DNA of 57,253 bases from a virus, in the IMG/VR virus record IMGVR_UViG_3300028829_007583, positions 1 through 57,253 of that record. One strand, given 5' to 3'. Positions 35,128 through 44,586 of this stretch are shown one piece after another (position 1 is the first letter of the stretch; the number at the start of each line of letters is the position of its first letter). A model generated the notes under the pieces. The model was not told the DNA's origin. It made no database searches and worked only from the letters and a program-made list of their open reading frames with translations. A program made the translations under genes and the position numbers.

Positions 35128-36098
35128 ATACTTTAAACAAAACAAGATTCTGGAATTTAGAAAAAGATTATTATGTAGACTCTGAAAATGTGGGGTCTGA
35201 TTTTTATAATAATTACGAAAGTTTTATAAAAGGATCAAAAATAGATTCAAACCTTAAAAATTTTAAATACAATAACCCCTTTTCTTTTATTCCTTCTTAT
35301 AATTCATCTGTATCTATAACTTTTTTAAATAAAGTATCTTCCTATGGAGATAATTATATATCAATAGAACCACGGTCATTGAATAGAATAATTTTTGAAG
35401 CTAACTTAAGTTTTGATAATAGAAATGACGATGAATCTTCTAATATAGTTGAATACATTAATTCCAAAAAAGGGGCTGATTATTTTCCGCTTCAAATGAT
35501 AGATAGGAATGGATTAAGTAATGAAAATGCATATAAATCCCTATTTTCGATAAAACCTTATTTTGTGCAAGAATTTAGTTGCAATAAGATTACTTCCAGT
35601 TCAACCTACAAAGGAGATAATAATATTCAATTAATTTTTCTGAATGATTTAATAACACAAACAACTGTTAGAAATATAATTTATGTAAATTCTATGCCTG
35701 AAGACAAAAAACAGATAGTAAATGAATATTGGCATAAAGAAAAACTAGATATAAGACCTTCTTACCCACTTTCAAGAGAAGAAGATTTTAAAGTCTCTAA
35801 TGTTAATTTAGGAAGTTCAAAAACATACATAGAAAAAGATGGAGTTAACCCAAAATTAGCTACAATAAACTTAAATTTTAATGGCATAGACGACGATACT
35901 TTGTTAAAACTTTTAGCATTTTTTCTATCAAAACAAGGGTATGAAAGTTTTGAATTTGAACTAGAAAAGCCAGAAAAGAAAGTTATAAATGTAACAGCTT
36001 CGAAAATACAGCATACTTTTCTTTACATGAACTCTCATAATGTAAGCATTAGTATTTCAGAAGTCCCCGTGAGGAGAAAATTTTTCTTCAAACCTTAG
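35124..36098 (+). CDS. Putative minor tail protein (lambda gpM position)
   Basis: A 324-residue protein between the tube-like rings and the gpL relative, the place of lambda gpM. Its last 100 residues (LATINLNFNGIDDDTLLKLL, then YESFEFELEKPEKKV and a closing SISISEVPVRRKFF strand) have the beta-rich look of tail-tip ring proteins, but the protein is about three times as long as gpM. The N-terminal 220 residues are not recognised. The ATGA overlap couples it to the preceding gene; a promoter-like box separates it from the next. Confidence 0.4.
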   Translation: MNTLNKTRFWNLEKDYYVDSENVGSDFYNNYESFIKGSKIDSNLKNFKYNNPFSFIPSYNSSVSITFLNKVSSYGDNYISIEPRSLNRIIFEANLSFDNRNDDESSNIVEYINSKKGADYFPLQMIDRNGLSNENAYKSLFSIKPYFVQEFSCNKITSSSTYKGDNNIQLIFLNDLITQTTVRNIIYVNSMPEDKKQIVNEYWHKEKLDIRPSYPLSREEDFKVSNVNLGSSKTYIEKDGVNPKLATINLNFNGIDDDTLLKLLAFFLSKQGYESFEFELEKPEKKVINVTASKIQHTFLYMNSHNVSISISEVPVRRKFFFKP

Positions 36099-36120
36099 TC
36101 GAAAAAACTTGAATAAAAAA

Positions 36121-36126
36121 TATTAT
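36121..36126 (+). promoter_or_regulatory. Candidate -10 box (TATTAT) five bases before the gpL-like gene
   Basis: TATTAT is followed by ATATA and the ATG at 36132, without Shine-Dalgarno. Same arrangement as at 1891-1901. Confidence 0.3.
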
Positions 36127-36131
36127 ATATA

Positions 36132-37037
36132 ATGGCATTTCTAAAAAAAGAAGAGGTAAACGCGGAACTCTTTAATCATAGCAAAAATTCCTGTATAGAA
36201 TTTCTGGAAATATCAGAGATTCCAAACTCCAGCGATGTTATAAGATTCCACGGGGGTTTAAATTCGATACATGAATCTGTTTACTTTGATAGTAAAGAAT
36301 ATTTTTACATACCATATGAGGGTAGTGATTTCGGGACCAGATCTGACGGAAGAGTTTCAAGGCCGACTATAAAGATCATAAACTTTAGCGGTTTTCTTTC
36401 TAAATTTATGATGGGCAAAGATGATCTACTAAAATCAAGGGTTAAGAGAATTAGAACTTTCTTTAGATTCCTGGATAAAGAAAACTTTTTAAATTATGAT
36501 TCAGAGAAGCAATTCTGGGACTCAATGGGAATAAACCCTGATCCAGAAGCTGTACTCAGGCCTGATATTTGGTATATAAATCAAAAAATAGAAGAAAATA
36601 AATTCTTTGTCGAGTTTGAGCTTTCTAATGCATTAGATTTAGAGGGGTCAACTCTACCAAGAAGACAAATAATAAACAATTATTGCTATTGGAAATACAG
36701 AGGGAAGGGATGCAGGTATTCAGGGGGAGTCGTTGCAGATTCTAATAATGTTAAATTTGACAAAACGAGCTTAACACCAAAAGGTGAGTGGGCCGAAGGC
36801 ATTGATTATGTTTTAGGAAATGTAGTTTATTTATGGACTAGAGAGGGGCACGGGCAAAGAGCTTTAATGTATGTTTGCACTGAACCTCACACATCTTCAG
36901 ATGAAACCAGACCTTCAATAAATTCTAAAAATTGGGCAATGGATGCATGCTCGAAAACATTAAAAGGATGCAGAATGAGATTTGGTGAGAAATCCGTACT
37001 TCCTTATGGCGGATTCCCGTCAAGTAGACTTTACTAA
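36132..37037 (+). CDS. L: Minor tail protein L (tail tip, iron-sulfur type)
   Basis: A 301-residue protein with the clear signature of the lambda gpL family: LDLEGSTLPRRQIINNYCYW and a four-cysteine set, Cys185 and Cys194 (NYCYWKYRGKGCRY) with Cys273 and Cys280 (DACSKTLKGCRMRFG), ending in LPYGGFPSS. In lambda, gpL binds a 4Fe-4S cluster through C-terminal cysteines and links the tip to gpJ; all four are present here. Compared with lambda it has a longer insert between the two pairs. The order L, K, I, J that follows is lambda-like. Confidence 0.9.
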   Translation: MAFLKKEEVNAELFNHSKNSCIEFLEISEIPNSSDVIRFHGGLNSIHESVYFDSKEYFYIPYEGSDFGTRSDGRVSRPTIKIINFSGFLSKFMMGKDDLLKSRVKRIRTFFRFLDKENFLNYDSEKQFWDSMGINPDPEAVLRPDIWYINQKIEENKFFVEFELSNALDLEGSTLPRRQIINNYCYWKYRGKGCRYSGGVVADSNNVKFDKTSLTPKGEWAEGIDYVLGNVVYLWTREGHGQRALMYVCTEPHTSSDETRPSINSKNWAMDACSKTLKGCRMRFGEKSVLPYGGFPSSRLY

Positions 37038-37039
37038 AA

Positions 37040-37420
37040 ATGCAAGAAGAAATTTTAAATAATATAAAAAAAATATCGGAAGCTAATCCTGAAGAGGAAG
37101 TGTGCGGCTTCTGGGTCTCTTGCAAGAAGCAACCAATAATTCAATGCAAAAATGTAGCACTAGATCGGGAAAACAACTTTGAAATATCTGCGGAAGAATA
37201 TATAAACACATTTAATACAAAAAATATAATTCTACTATTTCATTCTCACCCAAAAGACACCGAAAGATTTTCAAAAGAAGATTTGTATATAAGTCAGCAA
37301 TTAGAGATGCCAATATTAGTATACAGTAATGCAACAAAAAAATTTAATTTTTATAAGCCAGATTCAATAAAAAAAAATAAAACACTAAATACTATAGAAA
37401 AAAGTGTAGTTACATACTAA
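37040..37420 (+). CDS. Tail assembly protein K, JAMM/MPN domain only
   Basis: A 126-residue JAMM-type domain: a Glu near residue 19-20 (PEEEVCGFW), His68 and His70 in LLFHSHPKD, then Ser78 and Asp81 in RFSKEDL, matching E...HxHPx(n)SxxD of zinc isopeptidase-fold proteins. Lambda gpK joins this domain to a C-terminal NlpC/P60 peptidase; here the chain stops after the JAMM part and no NlpC/P60 gene follows. It begins three bases after the gpL stop. The metal-binding residues are intact, so it may be active in tail-tip assembly or in cutting the cell wall. Confidence 0.8.
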   Translation: MQEEILNNIKKISEANPEEEVCGFWVSCKKQPIIQCKNVALDRENNFEISAEEYINTFNTKNIILLFHSHPKDTERFSKEDLYISQQLEMPILVYSNATKKFNFYKPDSIKKNKTLNTIEKSVVTY

Positions 37421-37430
37421 GGAAAAGGAA

Positions 37431-38144
37431 ATGAAAATTATTCTGCACGGACATATAGGAACAAAATTTGGCAAAGAATGGGATTTAAGTGTAAAGTCTC
37501 CAAATGAAGGTCTCAGGGCTATAGATGCTAATACGGGTGGATTCTTTTCTTATTTGGGGAGTAAAGAGAATGAAAATTTATATTTTAGGATATACAGGGA
37601 TAAGAATTCTATAGGAAATCATGAAGAACTCGGACTTGAGTCGAGTAATACAAATACTGTACATTTTTTTCCTATAATTAAGGGGTCTTCTGAAAGGTCA
37701 AGAGAGGCCAATAGAATGATGGGATATGGAGCACTTGGCCTGGGTGTATCTTGGGGTCTGGATTACTTAGGAGCACAAATAGGCGGAACATTTGGTGCAA
37801 TTCTGGGTTGGGTTGCTGATATAGGTTATGAAATAAGTGCCTCCATGATGATACAAGGAGCAATGATGCATTTAACAAAAGATCCTCCCGACCCTCCTAA
37901 TCATGAAGATGCTCAAATAGCATCAAAATCAACTACATCTTATACTTTTTCTAGACCTCTAAATAATACTACCCAGGGTGCTGTTGTTCCAGTTGGTTAT
38001 GGGAGATTAAGAATAGGTAGTCATGTAATATCTTCTCATTTGATGAACAGTAGACTAGCAGCATTTAATCAAGTAAGAAATTCGACAGAAGATGATAATG
38101 GAAATTTAGTAGGAGCTGTCAATGTTGATCACTATACACTATAA
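37431..38144 (+). CDS. Tail assembly protein I-like
   Basis: A 237-residue protein. The start (MKIILHGHIGTKFG) and the C-terminal motif VPVGYGRLRIGSHVISS are typical of lambda gpI-type tail assembly proteins. A Gly/Ala-rich hydrophobic segment lies at about residues 100-150 (MMGYGALGLGVSWGLDYLG and following), as in this family. AAGGAAAAGGAA directly precedes the ATG, one of few Shine-Dalgarno sequences here. The gpJ relative follows after three bases. Confidence 0.75.
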   Translation: MKIILHGHIGTKFGKEWDLSVKSPNEGLRAIDANTGGFFSYLGSKENENLYFRIYRDKNSIGNHEELGLESSNTNTVHFFPIIKGSSERSREANRMMGYGALGLGVSWGLDYLGAQIGGTFGAILGWVADIGYEISASMMIQGAMMHLTKDPPDPPNHEDAQIASKSTTSYTFSRPLNNTTQGAVVPVGYGRLRIGSHVISSHLMNSRLAAFNQVRNSTEDDNGNLVGAVNVDHYTL

Positions 38145-38147
38145 GTC

Positions 38148-41100
38148 ATGCCTTTTAACTTATACTGTAATGCTTCTGATACTACCCCAAGATTATTTAG
38201 GAGGGAAATAAGGGGAAGTTTTCAACCATCCGAAGAAGATAAAGAAAAATTACAATCAACAGCATTTATAAAGGCAATGGACCTTTTGTGTGAAGGTCCG
38301 ATAGAAGGAATAGTAGATGCAACTGGAAAATTGGCAAAGGGGTCTGATATATTCAAGGGTATATATTTAAACGAAGTCCCTGTACAATTAACAAAAAAAG
38401 GCGCTCCGCTTTATAATTTTAGAAATGTTTCAATAGCTTACAAAAAAGGAACTGAGAGTCAAACCCCTTTTTATACAGAACAAGATGACGATTTTTATTG
38501 GTTAAAAGATTTTTCTTATACATCAAAAACCGTACCCGTCGGAGTAAGCTTAGATAACCAAACAATATTAGAGGCAACATCTCAAGCAAAAAAATTAAAT
38601 GCACAAGCTTCTTATTCTATAGTAGATCAAGATGTTGACTATGTAGGTTTAACAATTGGCATAAGCGAATGTTACACAATAGATGAGGACGGACAACATC
38701 AAATAAATGAAGGCGGATTCCAGATATATGGAGACATAACTGGTGTTGTTCACAGAAGCCTTGGAGAAGAGGAAGTGGCAAGAATAGTAGATGATGGAGT
38801 TGATGAACAAAATGTAGTCGTGCATGTAAAAGGGCTATCTTTAAATGCTTACAAAGAAGATATATTTTTTAAACTAAAAGACTCTAAAGATATTGGATCT
38901 AGTAGGCCTAGACACATACATATCAAAAACACAACAACTCAATCTTTAAATTTTAGAAATAAATTTTCTGCATCTCTTGATACTGTTACTGAAATAGTAG
39001 ATGTAAATTTAAGTAATCCAAATTCAGCAGTTGTAGCCGCAGTCGTAAGTGCAGAGAATTTTTCTGGGCCACCAACGAGATCATACGATGTAAAGTTAAA
39101 AAAAGTAAAAGTTCCTAAAAATTATGTAGACAAACTTGAAGGTCCAGATGGACCAACAAAAATTAGAGCTTATGGCTCTGAATATGGCGCAGCTGGATCA
39201 GAAGCTGATAGTGAAAATAGGCATGAGGGTATTTGGGACGGAACATTTAAAGAAGAATTAGAATGGACCGATAATCCTGCATGGGTACTTTACGATTTAA
39301 TAACAAACGATAGGTATGGATTAGGCGACTACATAAGAGAAGAAGATGTAGATAAATGGGAATTGTATAAGATAGCAAAATATTGTGACGACCTTGTTCC
39401 TACATCAAGGCCAGCTAAAGGCGATGGGTTTATTCAGGAAAGAAGGTTTACATGTAATCTTCTTCTAACCAATGCATCCGATGCATATCAAACTCTAAAT
39501 GAAATATGCTCTATATTCAGGGGAATAGCATACTTTAACAATTTAGAGATTTTTGTAGCTATGAATTCCCTAAAGGTGCCTATGGCAACCTTTACCAATG
39601 ATAATGTAGCAGATGGAATATTTAGATATGGAGGAGCTCCAGAGCATACAAAGTTTACAGCGGTAAAGGTCGCTTATAAAGATAAGACTGATTCATTTTT
39701 ACCAAAATATGCATACATAGAAGATGCAGAGGGAATAATAAGATATGGTTTAAGATTAAAATCTTTAGCTGCGGCGGGCTGCACTTCAAGAGACCAAGCT
39801 CTAAGAATGGGAAGGTGGACATTGCTAACATCTAATTTAGAGGAAGAGACGGTAAGTTTTGCTACAGATAGGCAGGCTGAATACATACAACCTGGACAGG
39901 TCTTCACTGTATATGATGAATTAAGGCAATCTTTTAGAATAGGCGGAAGGGTAAAAGCTATACAAAGATCAACCGATTCTGTGGAAGGGAATTTTCTTCT
40001 GTTAGACCAGCAAATTGATACAGATAAATATGACATGACGTCAATATCTTTTCTTATTCCAAGCAAAGATTATCAGGGAGATGGAAACACCCATCAATTT
40101 AAAGAATTTATACATAGGAATGGTTATAATATTGGAGCTCAAGACAATGGAGAAAGAAATTTTGAAGTTATACCCCTTCATTCAGAATCCTCAAATAACA
40201 CTTCTTTACATAATTATATAGAAAACACCCCTTCTGGGGCAAAAATCTTAACTGATGAAAATCAGGACTTGTTATTAAAAAGGACAGTATCTGGATCTCA
40301 TATAAGCAATGAAGCTAGATATAAAACTTTTAATGATTACTTACTATCTAGCGATGTTCTTAAGGATCTAAGGAATGGAGAAGATAGAGCTGAAATAACA
40401 GATAAGATAAGAGAAGGAGCTTTATATTTAATACATGGAGTGTCTAAAGACGGAACCGTTTCAGATTTTAAAGGGAAGAATTATCAGTTAATATCCAAAC
40501 AAGAAAATTCAGATGGAACATTTGCAATTTCAGCATTAGAGTATGATTCTGGAAAATTTGATAAGACAGATGCATTATCAACAATATACACAGAGACAAC
40601 ATATAATTATGACCCTTCAGAAGGAGGAGATAGCGGGGGTCCAGGCGAAGATGAAGAACCCCCAGAGCAACCTCCCGTGCCTCCACCAACGGAGCCGCCA
40701 GTAGTAAACCTTGGATATCCAAAAATAAATACGGTAGATTTAATAGTTCAAAGTAGTGGGGTTATAAACTCCCAAGGAGAAACAAAGTCAAGAGTATCTT
40801 ATTATTTTCATAACACACAAGAGAACAAACCTTACTATAGAAATAATTTATCTGCAGGGTACTATGGTTTTAGAGTTTCTATGATATCTGATAAATATTA
40901 TGGAAGACTACTCACAGCTAGAGATAATGGAGAAAAGGTTCTGCAACATGGCCAATATATAGTGTCTGGAGAACAAGACTGCGGTGACTATAGAGTTCTA
41001 TACGATAACACACAAACAGCATCGGAATACTACCTTACTCCGAGCGGAAAAGCTGTTCTTGGAGGTCAAGATAATAATTCTGTAGCTATAGCAGAATTTA

Positions 41101-44100
41101 AATCATCTGAATTTAATCCATTTTTAACTGTTGAAAGACCTAGAGCTGTATATGAATTTGCAGACTTAAAAGCAGAAGGTTGTAACGTTTTTCAAGAAGA
41201 ATACGAAGACAAAATACTTACCGATGTTCTTTCTGGGGAATTTGACCTTCCCGACCCAGAAGCTTATTATGAATTAAGATGGTTTGAGGGAAATTCATTC
41301 GGAAAAAGCCCTGAGAAAGTAATGATATTTAAGGGGGTTAAAGATGTTACACCTCCCGCTGTTCCCACCAACTTCAACGTTTCAATAAATCAACTTTTCC
41401 CCAATCAGTTGAATTTTGAATGGGATCACCAAGAAGGCAAAGACAGCGATTTAATAGGATTTAGGATATATACTGGGCACGAAGGGGGTGAAGACCCAAA
41501 TATAAAATTCAGTAAATACTCCGATGATATAAATCCAAGAAACTCTTTCCATACTCCCAAACAAGGGTCATCTTTCGCTGAAGTAGTAGGAAAAAATGCA
41601 AGATATTTCACTTATGAGGCTGATACTTCTGACGGAACTCTAAGAAACAATAAAGGGGAGCCTATAGGATTTGGAGATAAAGCAGCTTTTCACATAAGAG
41701 CTTTTGACTATTCTGAAAATTTAAGCGATGGAGCGAATAGTAATACACTTTCCTTAACTAATGTATCAGCAGCGCCAGATATTTATTTATCTGGAGAAAT
41801 AGTAGAGGAAGCCGTAGGGACAGACAGTTATAGATGGAGCCCAATACTGCATGTTTTTTATTCTGGATCCTATCACACTTTTAAGTCATTCAAAAATTAT
41901 CATTTAAAAATAAATGACGAAACATACGGGTTTGGATCTCCTAATTCTTATGTAATACCATTACAGGATGTCAAGCCAGCCCCTGAAAGCTTTGGAGTTC
42001 AAGGCTCTGGCTATTACGAAATAAGATCAGTTCTTCCTGGTGCCACTTATTACGGAGAAATATATGCCGTAATGAATGACGGAAGAGAATCAAGAGAAGG
42101 TAATCATACTGCAACTATACCACAGGATACATTCCCCCCAGCAAAACTAAACGACTTTAGGGTTTCAAAACAGTTTTCAAATTTTAGATTTTCATGGGAT
42201 GAACCTGAAGAAAGAGATGTTGCCAAAATTCTTTTATATACAGGAAGTGGGCATTCTAATTGGGGAGTGCAGTTAAATAAAGAAAGCGAGACAAGTAACT
42301 TAACTAACCCTGAGTTCAAACCTCAAACAGAACACTTCTTAGTTTCAGATCCTACAGATTTCCCAGCAGCACCGATAGACAAATTCAGAGAAATAGGATC
42401 AGAGTCTTGGGAGAAAACCAAATTCCCATTTCACGCGGTTCCAGTTGACACATCTAACAATACAGGTATGTATAGCAATTATACATATAGATATGTAAAT
42501 CTAGCTGGACCCGAAGTTCATACAAGTGGAGAGGCTCACCCAGACGGTCGTTCATTAATTCATGTTTTTTACTCTGGAATAGGTCAAAATGATGAATCAT
42601 TTAAATATTACGAAACAGAGTATCAAGATGTAACATCCAACGACTCTTTCTTAATAAACTCTTATTCTGATTCAAAAAAATCTAGCCTAGATCATTCTTT
42701 GATCGGAAAAGGTTCGGGGCATTTTAGCTTTGAGGCTTTAGGCACTCATTTATATGAAGTAAGAACTAGAGTTATATTCGACTCTTTTGAATCAAATTTT
42801 TCTGATGATGTTAGATTAAGCAATTATGAATATGGAATAACCTCTGATTTTATATATGCTCCGCCAGATAGAATACCTCCTGGAAGACCAGAATGGATAG
42901 CGGCTCAAAAAAATGGACCTAATGTATTTTTATCTTGGGATAATCCGCCAGACAGAGATTTAAAATCAATACTTCTTTATACTGGATATCAAAACTTTAC
43001 AGGCGAAAAAGATGGAACATATTTACATCAGAATACATTGACTAATGTCGATTTAATAGCTTTAAAAAACTTTAGAAAAAATTCAGAAAATGATTTATAT
43101 TTTTGGTTAAGAGCTGTAGACACCTCAAATAATACTGGAGAATGGAGCATAGGGAACACAGCCATAGGAAATCCAGATCAAATAGATCCTTTTGGAAAAC
43201 CTTATAATAGTGGGCAAAGAATTGGAATCGGTTTACCAGAACCTCTTCATAGAGAGCATATAATAGCTACTACAGGAATAGAAACAGATGAAAAGGGAGA
43301 TGGTACATCAAAACCTTTTATATCTTATATGATAACTGGTCATCTTGATTACCAAAGAGCTTATTATAAAGTAGACCTATCAAGAAAAAATAATTATTCA
43401 ATACTAAAAGGAACACAGAATATTGATATAGAACACGGCCCAAGAACTAATACAATGACGGGCAGTGGAATATTTACAGATTTAATAGCTAACGAAGACT
43501 ATTATTTAAGAGCTAGATTTCAAGAATTTGACGGAAGAGTTAGTGCATATACTGATTGCATACAAAACCCAATAAAAACACCAAAAGATACTACACCACC
43601 AAAAAACCCAACAAATTTTGTAATAGTATCTGGCCCAAAACAAAATATTATAAACTGGAAATGGGAAGGTGGGGTTTCAAAAGATTTAGCATCTTTATTA
43701 GTTTATAAAACAGGAATACCAACAGGAAGAATAAGCAAAAAATCTTCAGAGGATAATTGCTGGGCTTCTGCTCATATAAGCGGGTATTTTCAAAAAAATA
43801 TAGACGAATATGCTTTTCAGTTAGCTCCATCCACATCGTTTATTGATAACGATGTAGTCACTGGATTAAATTATAATTGGGGCTTGCCTGGAAATGTTAA
43901 TGGAAAATACGAAAGGCCTTTAAATAATGTTTATTATCATTATTTTATTAAAACTATAGATAGGTCGGGCAATACTGGCATTGGATTTGTATCTGGAGTT
44001 TCTCAGGACACCCATACCTCATATCCAATCAACCCATCTAAAACAGTTCACTCATCTTTTGCTAATGATAGTTATGCACAAACACCGCACAATCAAGGTT

Positions 44101-44561
44101 ATGTAACTGGGGGGGCAATCAGTGCAAGCTACATTTCAAATGTATATGCTGGAGATATAATATCATCTAAAATCACATCTACTGATTTTATTTTAGCTCA
44201 CCCAAGCGGCAGGATATTAAGCGATTCGGTTCATACTCTTGGACCCTCATACGGACCTAATCCTGGGCCAAATGTGCATGAGTATGACTACTTGGCTGGA
44301 CCTGGATTATATATGGATCATAAAATGTTCAGAATCGGTGACCCTGATGGATTTGGAATGTTTTGGACTGGAGAAAAACTTGTAGACGGATCATTTAAGC
44401 AGCCGACCTTTAGGCATGATCCTGATGGATGGCATGCTATAGATATAGACCCTAATACTCTTGAAATCAGGGGCAATCTAACTGCTGGAACTATACAGAT
44501 AGGAGCTAATCAACAAGCAGCATTAGATGTAGACCAATATGGAAATTTAAGAAAACTATGA
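38148..44561 (+). CDS. J: Host-specificity protein J-like central tail fibre with FN3-type supradomain repeats
   Basis: A 2137-residue protein. Residues about 20-800 match the gpJ core (DKEKLQSTAFIKAMDLLCEG, GIYLNEVPV, then WVLYDLITNDRYGLGDYI), which forms the tail tip and closes the tube. A Pro-rich hinge lies at about 825-850 (PPEQPPVPPPTEPP). After it come alternating FN3-like domains: type A at about 1069, 1329, 1577 and 1817 (PP...F...W...D...LLYTG) and type B at about 1232, 1470 and 1723 (HVFYSG), giving a repeat unit of about 250 residues. The C-terminus enters a shaft repeat (FRIGDPDG, LEIRGNLTAGTIQIG, DVDQYGNLRK) that stops at TGA and resumes in the +1 frame. It probably binds the host receptor. 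Confidence 0.85.
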   Translation: MPFNLYCNASDTTPRLFRREIRGSFQPSEEDKEKLQSTAFIKAMDLLCEGPIEGIVDATGKLAKGSDIFKGIYLNEVPVQLTKKGAPLYNFRNVSIAYKKGTESQTPFYTEQDDDFYWLKDFSYTSKTVPVGVSLDNQTILEATSQAKKLNAQASYSIVDQDVDYVGLTIGISECYTIDEDGQHQINEGGFQIYGDITGVVHRSLGEEEVARIVDDGVDEQNVVVHVKGLSLNAYKEDIFFKLKDSKDIGSSRPRHIHIKNTTTQSLNFRNKFSASLDTVTEIVDVNLSNPNSAVVAAVVSAENFSGPPTRSYDVKLKKVKVPKNYVDKLEGPDGPTKIRAYGSEYGAAGSEADSENRHEGIWDGTFKEELEWTDNPAWVLYDLITNDRYGLGDYIREEDVDKWELYKIAKYCDDLVPTSRPAKGDGFIQERRFTCNLLLTNASDAYQTLNEICSIFRGIAYFNNLEIFVAMNSLKVPMATFTNDNVADGIFRYGGAPEHTKFTAVKVAYKDKTDSFLPKYAYIEDAEGIIRYGLRLKSLAAAGCTSRDQALRMGRWTLLTSNLEEETVSFATDRQAEYIQPGQVFTVYDELRQSFRIGGRVKAIQRSTDSVEGNFLLLDQQIDTDKYDMTSISFLIPSKDYQGDGNTHQFKEFIHRNGYNIGAQDNGERNFEVIPLHSESSNNTSLHNYIENTPSGAKILTDENQDLLLKRTVSGSHISNEARYKTFNDYLLSSDVLKDLRNGEDRAEITDKIREGALYLIHGVSKDGTVSDFKGKNYQLISKQENSDGTFAISALEYDSGKFDKTDALSTIYTETTYNYDPSEGGDSGGPGEDEEPPEQPPVPPPTEPPVVNLGYPKINTVDLIVQSSGVINSQGETKSRVSYYFHNTQENKPYYRNNLSAGYYGFRVSMISDKYYGRLLTARDNGEKVLQHGQYIVSGEQDCGDYRVLYDNTQTASEYYLTPSGKAVLGGQDNNSVAIAEFKSSEFNPFLTVERPRAVYEFADLKAEGCNVFQEEYEDKILTDVLSGEFDLPDPEAYYELRWFEGNSFGKSPEKVMIFKGVKDVTPPAVPTNFNVSINQLFPNQLNFEWDHQEGKDSDLIGFRIYTGHEGGEDPNIKFSKYSDDINPRNSFHTPKQGSSFAEVVGKNARYFTYEADTSDGTLRNNKGEPIGFGDKAAFHIRAFDYSENLSDGANSNTLSLTNVSAAPDIYLSGEIVEEAVGTDSYRWSPILHVFYSGSYHTFKSFKNYHLKINDETYGFGSPNSYVIPLQDVKPAPESFGVQGSGYYEIRSVLPGATYYGEIYAVMNDGRESREGNHTATIPQDTFPPAKLNDFRVSKQFSNFRFSWDEPEERDVAKILLYTGSGHSNWGVQLNKESETSNLTNPEFKPQTEHFLVSDPTDFPAAPIDKFREIGSESWEKTKFPFHAVPVDTSNNTGMYSNYTYRYVNLAGPEVHTSGEAHPDGRSLIHVFYSGIGQNDESFKYYETEYQDVTSNDSFLINSYSDSKKSSLDHSLIGKGSGHFSFEALGTHLYEVRTRVIFDSFESNFSDDVRLSNYEYGITSDFIYAPPDRIPPGRPEWIAAQKNGPNVFLSWDNPPDRDLKSILLYTGYQNFTGEKDGTYLHQNTLTNVDLIALKNFRKNSENDLYFWLRAVDTSNNTGEWSIGNTAIGNPDQIDPFGKPYNSGQRIGIGLPEPLHREHIIATTGIETDEKGDGTSKPFISYMITGHLDYQRAYYKVDLSRKNNYSILKGTQNIDIEHGPRTNTMTGSGIFTDLIANEDYYLRARFQEFDGRVSAYTDCIQNPIKTPKDTTPPKNPTNFVIVSGPKQNIINWKWEGGVSKDLASLLVYKTGIPTGRISKKSSEDNCWASAHISGYFQKNIDEYAFQLAPSTSFIDNDVVTGLNYNWGLPGNVNGKYERPLNNVYYHYFIKTIDRSGNTGIGFVSGVSQDTHTSYPINPSKTVHSSFANDSYAQTPHNQGYVTGGAISASYISNVYAGDIISSKITSTDFILAHPSGRILSDSVHTLGPSYGPNPGPNVHEYDYLAGPGLYMDHKMFRIGDPDGFGMFWTGEKLVDGSFKQPTFRHDPDGWHAIDIDPNTLEIRGNLTAGTIQIGANQQAALDVDQYGNLRKL

Positions 44562-44586
44562 ACTATCTGACCTTGCTGGAGGAGGG
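44550..44586 (+). other. Possible +1 frameshift site joining the J fibre and its shaft
   Basis: The J frame ends AGA AAA CTA TGA (44550-44561). The +1 frame is open from 44551 and reads in front of the next gene as ELSDLAGGG then MFIEMHW, with no break. A CTA-TGA junction recalls the CTT-TGA shift site of prfB. GGAGGAGGG before the ATG at 44587 is the alternative reading: a Shine-Dalgarno for separate translation. Confidence 0.35.
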
